Source: an uncultured Eubacteriales bacterium (GTDB taxonomy: Bacteria; Bacillota; Clostridia; Oscillospirales; Oscillospiraceae). Taken from it: a stretch of 64,000 bases of DNA. The position numbers were made by a program, and so were the translations under genes. Positions 1 through 9,358 of the stretch are shown here, piece after piece. The notes under the pieces were generated by a model. That model was not told the origin of the DNA, did no database searches, and saw nothing but the letters and a program-made list of their open reading frames with translations. The stretch lies in NCBI GenBank assembly GCA_900316745.1, contig ONEB01000006.1:124001-188000 (forward strand), read 5' to 3'. Numbering within the stretch: position 1 is the first letter of the stretch; each line of letters opens with the position of its first letter.

Positions 1-191
1 TCTTTCTCACGCTCGCGCTCGCGCTGCTGTTCGACGAGCTGCGGCAGCGGGGACAGATGCGCCTCGTCTATGCCTGCACGGGAACGAGCGTCGCGCTCTT
101 TGCGCTGTTCTATCCCGCGCTCGCGGGCGTCGAGGTCTCGCGCTCGTTCTCTACGCACTTTCTCAAATGGCTGCCTTCGTGGCCTTTATAA
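1..191 (+). CDS. C-terminal end of a membrane glycosyltransferase (PMT/GT39-like), partial
   Basis: An open frame enters from the left edge and stops with TAA at 189-191, leaving about 62 residues. The tail has a hydrophobic helix (FALFYPALAG) and ends LKWLPSWPL. This resembles the C-terminus of phospholipid carrier-dependent (dolichyl-phosphate-mannose-type) glycosyltransferases, where a YP..sG element and a terminal W.PSW are common. The call rests on this short tail only. The gene sits 24 bases before rpiB and may be co-transcribed with it. Confidence 0.45.
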   Translation, partial: FLTLALALLFDELRQRGQMRLVYACTGTSVALFALFYPALAGVEVSRSFSTHFLKWLPSWPL

Positions 192-215
192 TTATACAGA
201 AAGAAGGATTTTATT

Positions 216-653
216 ATGATCGCAATCGGTTCTGACCACGGCGGATTCGCCCTGAAGCAGGAGATCATGAAGCACCTGGAGGCTGCGGGCTATGCCTATA
301 AGGACTATGGCACGTATACCGCCGACAGCTGCGACTATCCCGTCTACGGCGAGAGGGTCGCCCGCGCCGTGGCAGGCGGCGAGGCGGAGCGCGGCATCCT
401 CATCTGCGGCACGGGCATCGGCATCTCGATCTCCGCGAACAAGGTCAAGGGCATCCGCGCGGCGCTCTGCGGCGACTGCTACTCCGCCGAAATGACCCGC
501 CGCCACAATGACGCGAACATCCTCGCGCTCGGCGCGCGCGTGCTGGGACCCGGCCTCGCGCTCAAGATCGTGGACACGTTCCTGACCACCGAATTCGAGG
601 GCGGTCGTCACGCCCGCCGCGTCGCGCTCATTTCCGACATCGAAAACCGCTGA
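216..653 (+). CDS. rpiB: Ribose-5-phosphate isomerase B
   Basis: Interconverts ribose-5-phosphate and ribulose-5-phosphate in the cytosolic pentose phosphate pathway. The 145-residue length is normal for RpiB/LacAB isomerases. The N-terminus MIAIGSDHGGFALK carries the phosphate/substrate-binding SDHGG motif, and CGTGIGISISANK contains the family's catalytic Cys region. RHNDANILALGAR is also conserved. A purine-rich stretch, AGAAAGAAGG, precedes the ATG. It lies between a glycosyltransferase tail and a DUF4015-like gene, with no pathway partner nearby. Confidence 0.95.
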   Translation: MIAIGSDHGGFALKQEIMKHLEAAGYAYKDYGTYTADSCDYPVYGERVARAVAGGEAERGILICGTGIGISISANKVKGIRAALCGDCYSAEMTRRHNDANILALGARVLGPGLALKIVDTFLTTEFEGGRHARRVALISDIENR

Positions 654-675
654 CCCTCAAAGGAGGAAACCCGGA

Positions 676-1752
676 ATGGGAAACGAAGTATACCGCCCGA
701 AGAGCCGGCCCGGCAGGAGACTGCGGCGCATTCTGACGGCGGTGGTTCTGGCAGCTGCCGTCGCGGTCATCGCGCTGTTTTTCATCTGCCAGAAATATCT
801 GGTCTTTACCGCCGACGGTGTGCGCATCGATCCCAGGGCGGCGTCTGCGGCGGCGTCCGCCACGTCGGCGCCCGCCCCGGAGGTCTCGCCGCTCGTGGTG
901 GACGTGGAGGTGGAGATCGGGAAAACCGACTATTCCACCCTCGTCACCGACGCCGGTACGGGGCTTTCGGCGCTGCACGGAAAATATCTCACCGCCGACC
1001 AGATCACGCCGGAGAATCTCAAGTCCGCCGCCGCGCAGATCAAGGCGGCAGGCGGCGATCTGCTCGTGCTGCAGATGAAGCCGTCCTCCGGCAGGCTCAG
1101 CTGGAAGTCCGCTGTCGCGCTCGCCGATGAGGCCGGGGCGAACGGCTCTGCCGAGCTTCAGGACACGATCCGGGAGCTCAAAGAGGACGGCGTCCGCTTC
1201 GCCGCAACGGTAAGCTGCTGCGCAGACTCCGCGCTTGCGCAGGCAAAGAGCGAGCTTGCGCTCAAGAGCGCGGGAATGCCGTATTCCGACGGCTCCGGCA
1301 GCTGGGTCGATCCCATGAACGAGACGGTGCAGCAGTATGTCGCGGCGCTCTGCAAGGAGCTCGCGGGCATGGGCTTTGAGGAGATCTTCTGCTCCTATAT
1401 GCAGACGCCCGCCACAACCGCGGATCTGGAGCTCGGCGAGGACGTCTCGCGCTCCGACGCCGTGATGGGCTTTGCCAAGAATCTGCGCCGGAGTGTCCGG
1501 AGCGCGAACGCGAAGCTCTCGATCGTGTGCAGCGTCGATTCCGTGGCCTATGACCGCGCGAATCTCACCGGACAGGAGCTGACGCTCCTGCCGCGCGTGT
1601 TTGACCGGCTGTGCGTCTTTACCGACGCCGCTACGCTCGCGCTTCTGGAGGGGAAGATGACGGACGCGTATCCGGAGCTCGACACCGAGACGCGCGTCGT
1701 GCCGTTCATCCCCGCCAAACGCGACGCCGGAAGCTGGATTTTAACGACCTGA
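676..1752 (+). CDS. Membrane-anchored DUF4015-like putative glycosyl hydrolase
   Basis: A 358-residue protein with a basic N-terminus, one transmembrane helix at about residues 18-40 (LTAVVLAAAVAVIALFFICQ), an Ala/Pro-rich linker, and an extracellular domain from about residue 90. The domain opens with LHGKYLTADQ and continues with AAGGDLLVLQMK and a TIM-barrel-like pattern of strand/helix repeats. This resembles PF13200 (DUF4015, putative glycosyl hydrolase), which is known from Firmicutes cell-envelope proteins. The substrate is unknown. AGGAGG precedes the ATG by 7 bases. The gene ends 17 bases before prmA, so the two are probably in one transcript. Confidence 0.5.
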   Translation: MGNEVYRPKSRPGRRLRRILTAVVLAAAVAVIALFFICQKYLVFTADGVRIDPRAASAAASATSAPAPEVSPLVVDVEVEIGKTDYSTLVTDAGTGLSALHGKYLTADQITPENLKSAAAQIKAAGGDLLVLQMKPSSGRLSWKSAVALADEAGANGSAELQDTIRELKEDGVRFAATVSCCADSALAQAKSELALKSAGMPYSDGSGSWVDPMNETVQQYVAALCKELAGMGFEEIFCSYMQTPATTADLELGEDVSRSDAVMGFAKNLRRSVRSANAKLSIVCSVDSVAYDRANLTGQELTLLPRVFDRLCVFTDAATLALLEGKMTDAYPELDTETRVVPFIPAKRDAGSWILTT

Positions 1753-1769
1753 CAGGAGGAACAATCAGT

Positions 1770-2690
1770 ATGCAATGGATCGAAGCCGCCGTGGAGACGA
1801 AAAGCGAGGAGATCGACGCTGTGTGCGCCGCGCTCGCCGAGCTCGGCGCGGGCGGCATGGTCGTGGAGGACGAGGCGGATTTCCAGCGCTTTCTCGAGCA
1901 GAACCACCAGTACTGGGACTATGTGGACGACGAGCTTGCGGACAAATTCCGCGGCGTGTCGCGCGTGAAGTTTTATCTCGCGGACGACGACGAGGGGCGC
2001 GCGCTCCTGGAGACCATCCGCGCGGGACTGGACCGCGAGATCAGAACCGCCATCGTCGCGGACTCGGACTGGGAAAACAACTGGCGGCAGTATTATGAGC
2101 CCATCGAGATCGGAGAAAAGCTCGTCGTCGTCCCTGAGTGGCTCGAAGCGCCGGAGGGGACGCGCATTCCGCTCCGTCTCGACCCGGGTCTGATCTTCGG
2201 CACGGGCAGCCATGCCACCACGCGCATGTGTCTTGCCGCGCTGGAGGGACTGTCGGGCGCGGGGAAGACCGTGCTTGACCTCGGCTGCGGCAGCGGCATC
2301 CTCGCCATCGGCGCGCTGCTGCTGGGCTGCGAGCGCGCCGTCGGCTGCGACATTGACCCCAAAGCCCCTGACGTGGCCGAGTCCAACGCCGCCCTGAACG
2401 GCATCGGCGCCGACCGGTTTCGCGTCTACGCGGGCGACGTGCTCTCGGATGCATCGATGCGCGCCATGCTCGGCACGGATTTTGACATCGTGACGGCGAA
2501 CATCGTCTCCGACGTCATCATTCCGCTCTCGTCCATGGTGCGGCCGTTTCTGAAGCCGGGAGGCAGCTTCCTCTGCTCCGGCATCATCGAGGGACGCCAG
2601 GACGAGGTCGCGGACGCTCTTGTGAAAAACGGCTTTGCCATCGAAGCGCACTACAATGAAGAGGACTGGCACTGTTTCCTGTGCCGCTGA
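1770..2690 (+). CDS. prmA: Ribosomal protein L11 methyltransferase
   Basis: SAM-dependent methylation of ribosomal protein L11. The start is ATG 1770 because AGGAGG lies at 1754-1759; an in-frame extension back to 1611 would overlap the previous gene. Of 306 residues, the N-terminal third is the L11-recognition domain. It is followed by LDPGLIFGTGSHATTRMCL, a PrmA hallmark, and the SAM-binding loop VLDLGCGSGILAIGA. TANIVSDVI contains the N-[IL] type catalytic motif. A strong hairpin follows the stop. Confidence 0.95.
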   Translation: MQWIEAAVETKSEEIDAVCAALAELGAGGMVVEDEADFQRFLEQNHQYWDYVDDELADKFRGVSRVKFYLADDDEGRALLETIRAGLDREIRTAIVADSDWENNWRQYYEPIEIGEKLVVVPEWLEAPEGTRIPLRLDPGLIFGTGSHATTRMCLAALEGLSGAGKTVLDLGCGSGILAIGALLLGCERAVGCDIDPKAPDVAESNAALNGIGADRFRVYAGDVLSDASMRAMLGTDFDIVTANIVSDVIIPLSSMVRPFLKPGGSFLCSGIIEGRQDEVADALVKNGFAIEAHYNEEDWHCFLCR

Positions 2691-2703
2691 GCTTCAAAAA
2701 AAG

Positions 2704-2743
2704 AATCTCCCCTGTGGATGAACAGTCCACAGGGGAGATTTTT
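2704..2743 (+). terminator. Intrinsic terminator after prmA
   Basis: AATCTCCCCTGTGGA pairs perfectly with TCCACAGGGGAGATT around a 7-base loop and is followed by TTTTT. It ends the prmA transcript and may also act for the convergent gene at 2785, since A-residues flank the other side. Confidence 0.9.
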
Positions 2744-2784
2744 ATGGGTTGCTCCGGGGGACGAGCTCCCTCAGAGCGCTTGGG

Positions 2785-5700
2785 TCATTCTGCCGAAAGG
2801 CTCTGGCAGAAGCGATACAGGACCGTTGCCGCCTGCGCGCGGTTGGCGGTGACGGCGGGGCCGATCGAATCATCGGTGAGACCGTTGACCACACCGTTGG
2901 CGACTGCCCAGGCAAACGGGGTCTGCGCATAGCCGGCGATGGAGGCGGCGTCGGAGAAGACGCTCAGATCCGCGGTCTTGTCGTTCAGGCTGCCGGCCAT
3001 CTTTGCATAGCGATACAGGAATGTGACCATCTGCTCGCGCGTCACGGAATCGTTCGGAGAGAAGGTCGAATCGCCCGTGCCGTTGGTGATCTCGTTGGCG
3101 GTTGCCCATGCGACTGCCTTGGCAAAGTAGCTGTCGGCGGGGACATCCGAGAAGGCAGAGGCCTCGGTGACCTCCGGCTCTTTTGCCAGGCGGTACAGCA
3201 TCGTCACGAACTGGGCGCGGCTGAGCGCGGCGTTCGGAGCAAAGGTGGTCTCGGTCATGCCGTTGATCACGCCCTGCTCCACGAGCGCGTAGACCGCGTC
3301 GTGATAGTAGGCGTCGGCGGGGACGTCGGTAAACATCTCGTCAGCGGGCTTTTCGGTGAGCGCTTTCTGCGCGTCCTCAAGCGCCTTCTGCGCAGCGGCG
3401 TTGGCTTCGGCGTCCGTGCTCTCGGCGGCGATCAGCGCCTCGGCAGCGGCAAGCGCGTCGGCGTAGGCCTTCGCGGACTCTTCGGTGTAGGCGTCAAGAT
3501 CCGTGACGGCTTCCTTGGAGGCGGCGACGGCTTCCTTCGGCGCGTCGAGACTCGGGTTGGCCTTCTTCGTCACGGGCACGCAGACGGAGACGCTCGCGTC
3601 ATCAACATCAATGCTGATGTTGCGGTTGGACAGGGACAGGCTCAGCTGCAGAGTGTGACCGGCCCGCACGGTGTAGACGCTGGGCTGGATGTAGACCGTA
3701 TAGGTGTAGCTCTCGCCGTTCTGCAGCGCGGTGCGCTCGGCAGCACTGGCGGAGTCATAGCCGGCGGTCGGGTTGTACAGGTCGATGTAGCCCTGGCCGA
3801 TGCTCTTGCTGGCAGCGCTCGATATGGCGTACTCGACGAGGTCGTAGTTTTTGACGCCGCCGCCCATCCAGGCGCCGTCCTTCTTGAGGGTGGTGATGGG
3901 CAGATAGCTGCTTCTCGGCACGAAGCAGGGGAAGGCCTCCGCGGCGGTGTCGTTCACGCCGACGGTGAGACGGACGTTGTCCAGCGTGTCAATCTGCTCG
4001 GAGGTGGGCTTGGCCGTAAAGGTTACGGCGATGGCGCCCTGCACGGTGAACTCCTCGGGAACCTCGAAGGTGTACACGCCGTTCTGACGATAGGCGACCG
4101 TGGTGGCGGCGGGCGCTTCGGCCTCGGGATCCACCTCAGGCTTGAAGGTCAGCGCGCTCTCGGTCTCCCAGTTGTCGAGCGTGCTCCAGCTGCCGTCCAC
4201 GTTGCTCTGCACGGTCACGGGCGCCATCTGCTCAGCGCCGTTGTTCTGGCCATACAGATAGTGGCTGAACCAGCGGTTGAGGATCGTGTCATACAGCTCG
4301 TCGCCGATGAACATCTCATACCGCTGCGCGGGATAGGTGGGCGTCAGGTGCGTGCCCTGGTGCAGCATGAGCTTCACGTCCGCGCCGGCCTTCTGATAGG
4401 CCTTGTACATCAGATCGAATTCCTTGGTGCGCACGTTCGTGTCGTTCAGACCGTGCACGATCAGAGCCGGGCACTTGATCTTGTCCGCATTCAGGGTATA
4501 GTCGCGGGTGGCCCAGTGCTTGCCGTAGTTGCCGTTGAGCGCATTCTGGTCGGCACGGAGCTGGTTCAGATAGCGGCCGTACTTGTCGGCGATGGTGGCA
4601 TAGTCCTCATCGTCCAGATAGCGGCCGGCGCAGTAGAAGGCCAGATAATCGCTGTAAGCGACGCTGGAGGTGCTTGCGCCCTGCGAGTTGGTATACTCAT
4701 ACCAGCTGGCAATGCCCGCGACGGGAACGATCGTCTCCAGACCGGCGACGCCGGTGGTGGCAAGACCAAACTGCGTGGTGCCGGCGTAAGAGCGGCCCGT
4801 CATGCCGACCTTGCCGGTGGACCAGTCGGCCTCGATGGTGGTGTTGCTGGTTTTGTCGGAGTAGGCCACGCGATCACCGTGTAGCCATTCGATCACGCAC
4901 TTGAACGCGTCGATCTCAAGATCGGTGCCGCAGGTCTCAAAGCCGTCGGAGCCCTTGGTGCCGAGACCGCCGCACTCCACAACGGCAAATCCGCGAACGA
5001 GATAGTAGTCATACCAGGACAGATCCTCGTAAACGTTCATTCTCTCGTAGGGGTTGTAGTAGTACCAGTCGTCGGGGTTTGCGTTTTCCACCATGGCGGC
5101 TGTGGTGGTGCTGCCGGCGGGCGTGCGCGCCGCGGGCTGGCTGTACAGCGAGTCAATATCATAGGAGCCGTCCACATAGGCTCTGCCGCTCGTGCAGCCG
5201 GTGATGTAGGGACGCGCCTCATAGATCGTTGAGACCTTCATGCCGTCGAGCACCTCGTGCGGCAGCTGAACGAGCGCCTTGACGAGGTCGAGCTGACCGT
5301 CGTCGTCGGTGTCATAGTTCGTTTCAACATAGACGCAGAAGCGAACCACGCCGCTGTCGCCATTGGGCTGCGTGGCGTCAGACATCTCAAAGATCGGCTG
5401 GGCAAGACCGTCGACAAAGAAAGGCTCTCTGTTCTCGGCATGCATCGCGTCATAGAGCGCCTGCACATTGGACAGCATGGTCTTAAACTGTGCGACCGAG
5501 CAGTCCGCTTCGGGCTGGTAGTCCACACCCTTGGTCAGACCGACGCTCTGGGCCATCTCGTTGTAGTCATCCGGGAAGGTGCCCAGCTGGGATTCCTTCA
5601 ATCCCGCGTAGAGGAGCAGAAACGCCGCAACATCCTGCTGCACGACGGGCGCGTCGTCCTCCACAGGCTCCGGCTCCTCGGCGGGGTCTTCCTCGCCTTC

Positions 5701-5880
5701 TGCCATTGCGACTGCGCCGCTCTCGGCAAGCGCCTCTTCGCCGTTTTCCAGTCTGGCAGCGATGGCTGCCAGCTCGCCGTGCGTCAGCGCCTGCGAGTTG
5801 GCCTGCACAGCCAGCGCGGGAAAGGCGAGAGAAACGATCATGACGAGAACGAGCAATACTGTGATGAGCTTTTTCTTCAT
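2785..5880 (-). CDS. Secreted S15 (Xaa-Pro dipeptidyl-peptidase/CocE-like) serine hydrolase with SLH anchor
   Basis: A 1031-residue exported protein. Residues 1-27 are a Sec signal peptide (KKKLITVLLVLVMIVSLAFPALA). The centre is an alpha/beta-hydrolase of the S15/CocE class. Its nucleophile elbow GRSYAG places Ser364, HGLNDTN gives Asp480 and HQGTHL gives His511, an intact triad in the family order. Residues of roughly 560-780 form the beta-rich C-terminal domain usual for these enzymes. A helical Ala/Glu linker and three SLH repeats follow (about 850-1031), which would anchor it to secondary cell-wall polymer. Likely role: extracellular release of dipeptides or ester cleavage. The substrate is not readable. 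It is transcribed alone, convergent with prmA. Confidence 0.85.
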   Translation of the reverse strand: MKKKLITVLLVLVMIVSLAFPALAVQANSQALTHGELAAIAARLENGEEALAESGAVAMAEGEEDPAEEPEPVEDDAPVVQQDVAAFLLLYAGLKESQLGTFPDDYNEMAQSVGLTKGVDYQPEADCSVAQFKTMLSNVQALYDAMHAENREPFFVDGLAQPIFEMSDATQPNGDSGVVRFCVYVETNYDTDDDGQLDLVKALVQLPHEVLDGMKVSTIYEARPYITGCTSGRAYVDGSYDIDSLYSQPAARTPAGSTTTAAMVENANPDDWYYYNPYERMNVYEDLSWYDYYLVRGFAVVECGGLGTKGSDGFETCGTDLEIDAFKCVIEWLHGDRVAYSDKTSNTTIEADWSTGKVGMTGRSYAGTTQFGLATTGVAGLETIVPVAGIASWYEYTNSQGASTSSVAYSDYLAFYCAGRYLDDEDYATIADKYGRYLNQLRADQNALNGNYGKHWATRDYTLNADKIKCPALIVHGLNDTNVRTKEFDLMYKAYQKAGADVKLMLHQGTHLTPTYPAQRYEMFIGDELYDTILNRWFSHYLYGQNNGAEQMAPVTVQSNVDGSWSTLDNWETESALTFKPEVDPEAEAPAATTVAYRQNGVYTFEVPEEFTVQGAIAVTFTAKPTSEQIDTLDNVRLTVGVNDTAAEAFPCFVPRSSYLPITTLKKDGAWMGGGVKNYDLVEYAISSAASKSIGQGYIDLYNPTAGYDSASAAERTALQNGESYTYTVYIQPSVYTVRAGHTLQLSLSLSNRNISIDVDDASVSVCVPVTKKANPSLDAPKEAVAASKEAVTDLDAYTEESAKAYADALAAAEALIAAESTDAEANAAAQKALEDAQKALTEKPADEMFTDVPADAYYHDAVYALVEQGVINGMTETTFAPNAALSRAQFVTMLYRLAKEPEVTEASAFSDVPADSYFAKAVAWATANEITNGTGDSTFSPNDSVTREQMVTFLYRYAKMAGSLNDKTADLSVFSDAASIAGYAQTPFAWAVANGVVNGLTDDSIGPAVTANRAQAATVLYRFCQSLSAE

Positions 5881-6268
5881 GTTCCGATCTCCCTTCTTAT
5901 TGTTCGGGCGATTGTTTCAGCACATCCGGTGCGCAGTCTCCGGCCTGAAGAAATGCAATCGACCGATCAGGATAAATCTATCATAGCACACCACTTTTGC
6001 GAATTAAATTGTTAATTATCATGATACTGGCGGGTAAACAAAGCCGGCTTTTGTTGAACATATACATGATGAATCGTCTGTTATTCATATAACTTTACAG
6101 ACCTGCGCAAAATGAAAATGTTTGAGAAACCGGGCGGTGCGCCGATTGCTTGCCAAATGATTCACGAAGTGGTTGCTTTTTTTGTGACATTGTGTATAAT
6201 TAAACTAGTATATTGCGCCATCTCATGCTGATATTTGTAAAATTTGGAGAAAGATTGGAGCGAAAAAA
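5881..6268. promoter_or_regulatory. Divergent promoter region between S15 peptidase and the Fe-S oxidoreductase
   Basis: This 388-base AT-rich gap holds no plausible gene. On the plus strand TTGCTT (6173-6178) and TATAAT (6195-6200) with a 16-base spacer form a sigma-A promoter about 60 bases before the oxidoreductase start. On the minus strand a TGC-TATGAT extended -10 lies near 5979-5987, with a weak -35, and serves the peptidase. Confidence 0.6.
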
Positions 6269-8953
6269 ATGGCACAATTGAGACCGAAAATCGTAAAGCT
6301 ATGTAAGGTCGTCGGCGGTCTGACCGGTATGGTCAATAAGATCGACGAAAACGCGCCGGAGTATTACTCCCTTGTCAATATCGTCACGGATGACGAGGCT
6401 GATGTCGCCATCGCTGCCGGCCTGCGCAAGGAGCGCACGGTCGAGTATCTGGCAAAGAAGACCGGCTTTTCCATCGAGAAGACCCAGAAGCTTGCCGACC
6501 ATCTGGCATGGATCGGCATCTTCCGCCGCACCGCGGACCCGACGGACGGGAAGGATCGCTACTTCATGCAGATCTTCGCGCCCGGCATCATGGAGATGCT
6601 GGTCAACAACACGGAGCTGCTGCACAGCCACCCCGAGATCGGCAAGGCCTTCGAAGAGTACACCCGCATCCGCATGCAGACCATGACGCCGATCCTCCCG
6701 AACGGCTACGGTCTGATGCGCGTCACCCCCATCGAGAGTGCGCTCGAGGGCATTGACGATGTCGAGCCTTACGATCGCCTGAGCTACTATCTGAACAAGT
6801 ATGACACGTTTAGCGTCTCTCCCTGCTCCTGCCGCGCCAGCCGCACCAGCATCAACGACGGCTGCGGCCACCTCGACGAGGATATGTGCGTGCAGATGGG
6901 CAAGGGCGCTGAGCACTACATCCGCACTGGCCGCGCCAAGCAGATCACCCGCGAGGAAGCGCTGGAGATTATCCACCGCGCCGAGGAAAACGGCCTGATG
7001 CACAACATCCCCAACATCGAGGAGCTCGGTGAGAGCGCCGCGATCTGCAACTGCTGCTCCTGCGCCTGCTTCGGCCTGCGCGTGGGTCTGATGTTCGGCG
7101 CGCGCGACGTCATCCGCTCCAACTATGTCGCGGAGGTTGACGAGTCGAAGTGCGTTGCCTGCGCCCAGTGCGTGGAAAACTGCCCCGCGGACGCCCTGCA
7201 CCTCGGCCAGAAGCTCGCCACCGTCAAGCCCCTGCCCGTGGAGCAGAAGTACAAGAAGCTCTCCGAGACCTTCATCGGCAAGAATGCCTGGAACGTGGAT
7301 TACCGTGAGAACAAGCACGACGTGCTCGAGAGCGGCACCGCTCCCTGCAAGACCGCCTGCCCCGCGCACATCGCCGTGCAGGGCTACCTGAAGCTTGCCG
7401 CCCAGGGCCGCTACCTCGATGCGCTCAAGCTCATCAAGAAGGAAAACCCGCTGCCCGCCGTCTGCGGCCGTATCTGCAACAAGCGCTGCGAGGCCGAGTG
7501 CACCCGCGGCGATGTGGACGAGGCCGTCGCCATCGACGAGGTCAAGCGCTTCATCGCGGACCACGACCTTAACGAGGAGACCCGCTACATCCCCAAAATG
7601 CTCAACCAGATCGGTCGTCCCTATCCGCAGAAGATCGCCGTCATCGGCGCGGGCCCTGCCGGCATCAGCTGCGCGTACTATCTCGCCGAGAAGGGCTATC
7701 CCGTCACGGTGTTCGACCGCAACCCCGTGCCCGGCGGCATGCTGACGCTCGGCATTCCGAACTTCCGTCTCGAGAAGGACGTGCTCAACGCCGAGATCGA
7801 TATTCTCAAGGAGATGGGCGTCGAGTTTAAGTGCGGCGTCGAGGTCGGCAAGGACGTCACCATCCAGCAGCTGCGCGAAGAGGGCTACAAGGGCTTCTAT
7901 GTCGCCATCGGCGCGCAGAAGAGCGCCCCGCTCGGCATCCCCGGCGAGGAGCTCAAGGGCGTTTACGGCGGCGTGGACTTCCTGCGCGAGGTCAACCTCG
8001 GCAAGAAGCCTGCCATCGGCAAGAAGTGCGCCGTTATCGGCGGCGGCAACGTCGCGATGGACGTCTGCCGCGCTGCCATCCGCCTCACCGCGAAGGACAC
8101 CTACATCCTCTATCGCCGCACCCGCGAAGAGATGCCCGCCGATCCCGAGGAGATCGCCGAGGCCATGGAGGAGGGCGTGCAGTTCCGCTTCCTGAACGCG
8201 CCGGCCGAGATCATCGGCAAGAACGGCAAGGTCGCCGCCATCAAGGTCGAGATCATGGAGCTGGGCGAGCCCGACGAGAAGGGCAGAAGAAAGCCCGTCG
8301 GCACCGGCAAGTTCGAGACGCTCGAGGTCGATTCCGTCATCGGCGCCATCGGTCAGCGCGTCGACTGGGGTTCCCTCGACGTGGGCGAGATGCAGTTCAC
8401 GAAGAAGAATACCGCCGTCTGCGATCCGCTCACCTACCAGTCCGGCCAGCCCGACATCTTCGTCGGCGGCGACTGCGTCACCGGCCCGAAGTTTGCCATC
8501 GACGCCATTGCGGCCGGCAAGGAGGCTGCCATCAGCCTGCACCGCGCCGTGCACGAGGGTCAGACCCTGACCATGGGCCGCGACCGCCGCGAGTATCACA
8601 TGCTTGACAAGAACAACGTCATGATCGGCGTCGGCGGCTTCGACAGCGAGCACCGTCAGGTCCCCGGCTACAACAAGGCCAAGGCCAAGACGTTCCAGGA
8701 CGCCCGCATGACCTTCACCGAAGAGCAGGTCAAGAAAGAATGCGCCCGCTGCCTCGGCTGCGGCGTGACCAAGGTCGACGAGTACATGTGCATCGGCTGC
8801 GGCCAGTGCACCACGAAGTGCGCCTTCGACGCGATCCACCTCAAGCACGTCCGCAACTGGCAGGCCAAGCAGTTCGAGACCATGCCCATCAAGGTCGCCG
8901 AGCACGTCGTGAAGAAGACCGGCAACATCATCAAGAAAGCGGTCACGAAGTAA
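6269..8953 (+). CDS. Multidomain Fe-S/FAD/NAD(P) oxidoreductase (GltD-like)
   Basis: An 894-residue cytosolic flavoprotein. Residues 1-120 look like a winged-helix domain (RTVEYLAKKTGFSIEKTQKL). Two Cys clusters follow (SPCSCRASR; ICNCCSCACF), then a 4Fe-4S ferredoxin motif C295-x2-C298-x2-C301-x3-C305. Next comes a GltD-type N-terminal Fe-S region (CKTACPAHIAVQGYL, CGRICNKRCEAEC). An FAD fold starts near residue 455 (KIAVIGAGPAGISCA) and an NAD(P) fold near 585 (CAVIGGGNVAMDVC). A C-terminal cluster has Cys825/828/831 and a second ferredoxin motif Cys841-x2-x2-x3-851. The family transfers electrons between NAD(P)H and ferredoxin-like carriers; the partner is unknown. hypA begins 2 bases after the stop. 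Confidence 0.8.
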   Translation: MAQLRPKIVKLCKVVGGLTGMVNKIDENAPEYYSLVNIVTDDEADVAIAAGLRKERTVEYLAKKTGFSIEKTQKLADHLAWIGIFRRTADPTDGKDRYFMQIFAPGIMEMLVNNTELLHSHPEIGKAFEEYTRIRMQTMTPILPNGYGLMRVTPIESALEGIDDVEPYDRLSYYLNKYDTFSVSPCSCRASRTSINDGCGHLDEDMCVQMGKGAEHYIRTGRAKQITREEALEIIHRAEENGLMHNIPNIEELGESAAICNCCSCACFGLRVGLMFGARDVIRSNYVAEVDESKCVACAQCVENCPADALHLGQKLATVKPLPVEQKYKKLSETFIGKNAWNVDYRENKHDVLESGTAPCKTACPAHIAVQGYLKLAAQGRYLDALKLIKKENPLPAVCGRICNKRCEAECTRGDVDEAVAIDEVKRFIADHDLNEETRYIPKMLNQIGRPYPQKIAVIGAGPAGISCAYYLAEKGYPVTVFDRNPVPGGMLTLGIPNFRLEKDVLNAEIDILKEMGVEFKCGVEVGKDVTIQQLREEGYKGFYVAIGAQKSAPLGIPGEELKGVYGGVDFLREVNLGKKPAIGKKCAVIGGGNVAMDVCRAAIRLTAKDTYILYRRTREEMPADPEEIAEAMEEGVQFRFLNAPAEIIGKNGKVAAIKVEIMELGEPDEKGRRKPVGTGKFETLEVDSVIGAIGQRVDWGSLDVGEMQFTKKNTAVCDPLTYQSGQPDIFVGGDCVTGPKFAIDAIAAGKEAAISLHRAVHEGQTLTMGRDRREYHMLDKNNVMIGVGGFDSEHRQVPGYNKAKAKTFQDARMTFTEEQVKKECARCLGCGVTKVDEYMCIGCGQCTTKCAFDAIHLKHVRNWQAKQFETMPIKVAEHVVKKTGNIIKKAVTK

Positions 8954-8954
8954 G

Positions 8955-9296
8955 ATGCACGAACTCGGACTTTGTGATGCGCTCCTGCGCATGATCCGGA
9001 AAATCATCGCCGAGGAGGAGCTGACCCAGGTGAGCAAGGTGACGCTTGAGGTCGGCGAGCTCTCGGGCGTCCTGCCGAGGTACATGTATGACTGCTGGGA
9101 GGCCGTCATCGACGGCACTGAGTTCCAGGAGACTGAGCTTGTCATCGAGGAGATCCCAGGCGTCGCCCGCTGCCTCGACTGCGGAGCTGAGTTCCACTCC
9201 AACGCGGAGATCCTGCGCTGCCCGGTGTGCAACGGCAACAAGCTCATGCCCCTCGAAGGCAGAGACATGACGATCAAAGAAATAGAGGCCTGTTAA
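8955..9296 (+). CDS. hypA: HypA-type nickel/zinc metallochaperone
   Basis: A 113-residue HypA/HybF family protein. It begins MHEL, where His2 is the nickel ligand, and has KVTLEVGELSGV in the centre. Two CxxC pairs (CLDC and CPVC) form the zinc site. HypA delivers nickel to NiFe-hydrogenase or, in some bacteria, urease. No hydrogenase, hypB or hypC is visible in the window. The gene starts 2 bases after the Fe-S oxidoreductase stop, so translation is probably coupled, which ties it functionally to that enzyme. A terminator follows. Confidence 0.9.
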   Translation: MHELGLCDALLRMIRKIIAEEELTQVSKVTLEVGELSGVLPRYMYDCWEAVIDGTEFQETELVIEEIPGVARCLDCGAEFHSNAEILRCPVCNGNKLMPLEGRDMTIKEIEAC

Positions 9297-9303
9297 AAGC
9301 GCG

Positions 9304-9337
9304 CATGCCCCACGGGAAAACCCGTGGGGCATGTTTT
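9304..9337 (+). terminator. Terminator after hypA
   Basis: CATGCCCCACGGG / CCCGTGGGGCATG is a perfect 13-base-pair stem with an AAAA loop, followed by TTTT. It closes the oxidoreductase-hypA transcript and separates it from the convergent YcxB-like gene. Confidence 0.9.
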
Positions 9338-9358
9338 GTCTGATCGTGTTTTGCTGTG

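Noticed and set aside
2749..4884. 711-residue plus-strand open frame
   Set aside because: It is antisense to the S15 peptidase gene and Gly/Val/Arg-biased. It is a shadow of a real coding frame.
6299..9277. 992-residue minus-strand open frame
   Set aside because: It lies antisense to the Fe-S oxidoreductase and hypA, which have clear motifs. No signal peptide, domain or ribosome site supports the antisense frame.
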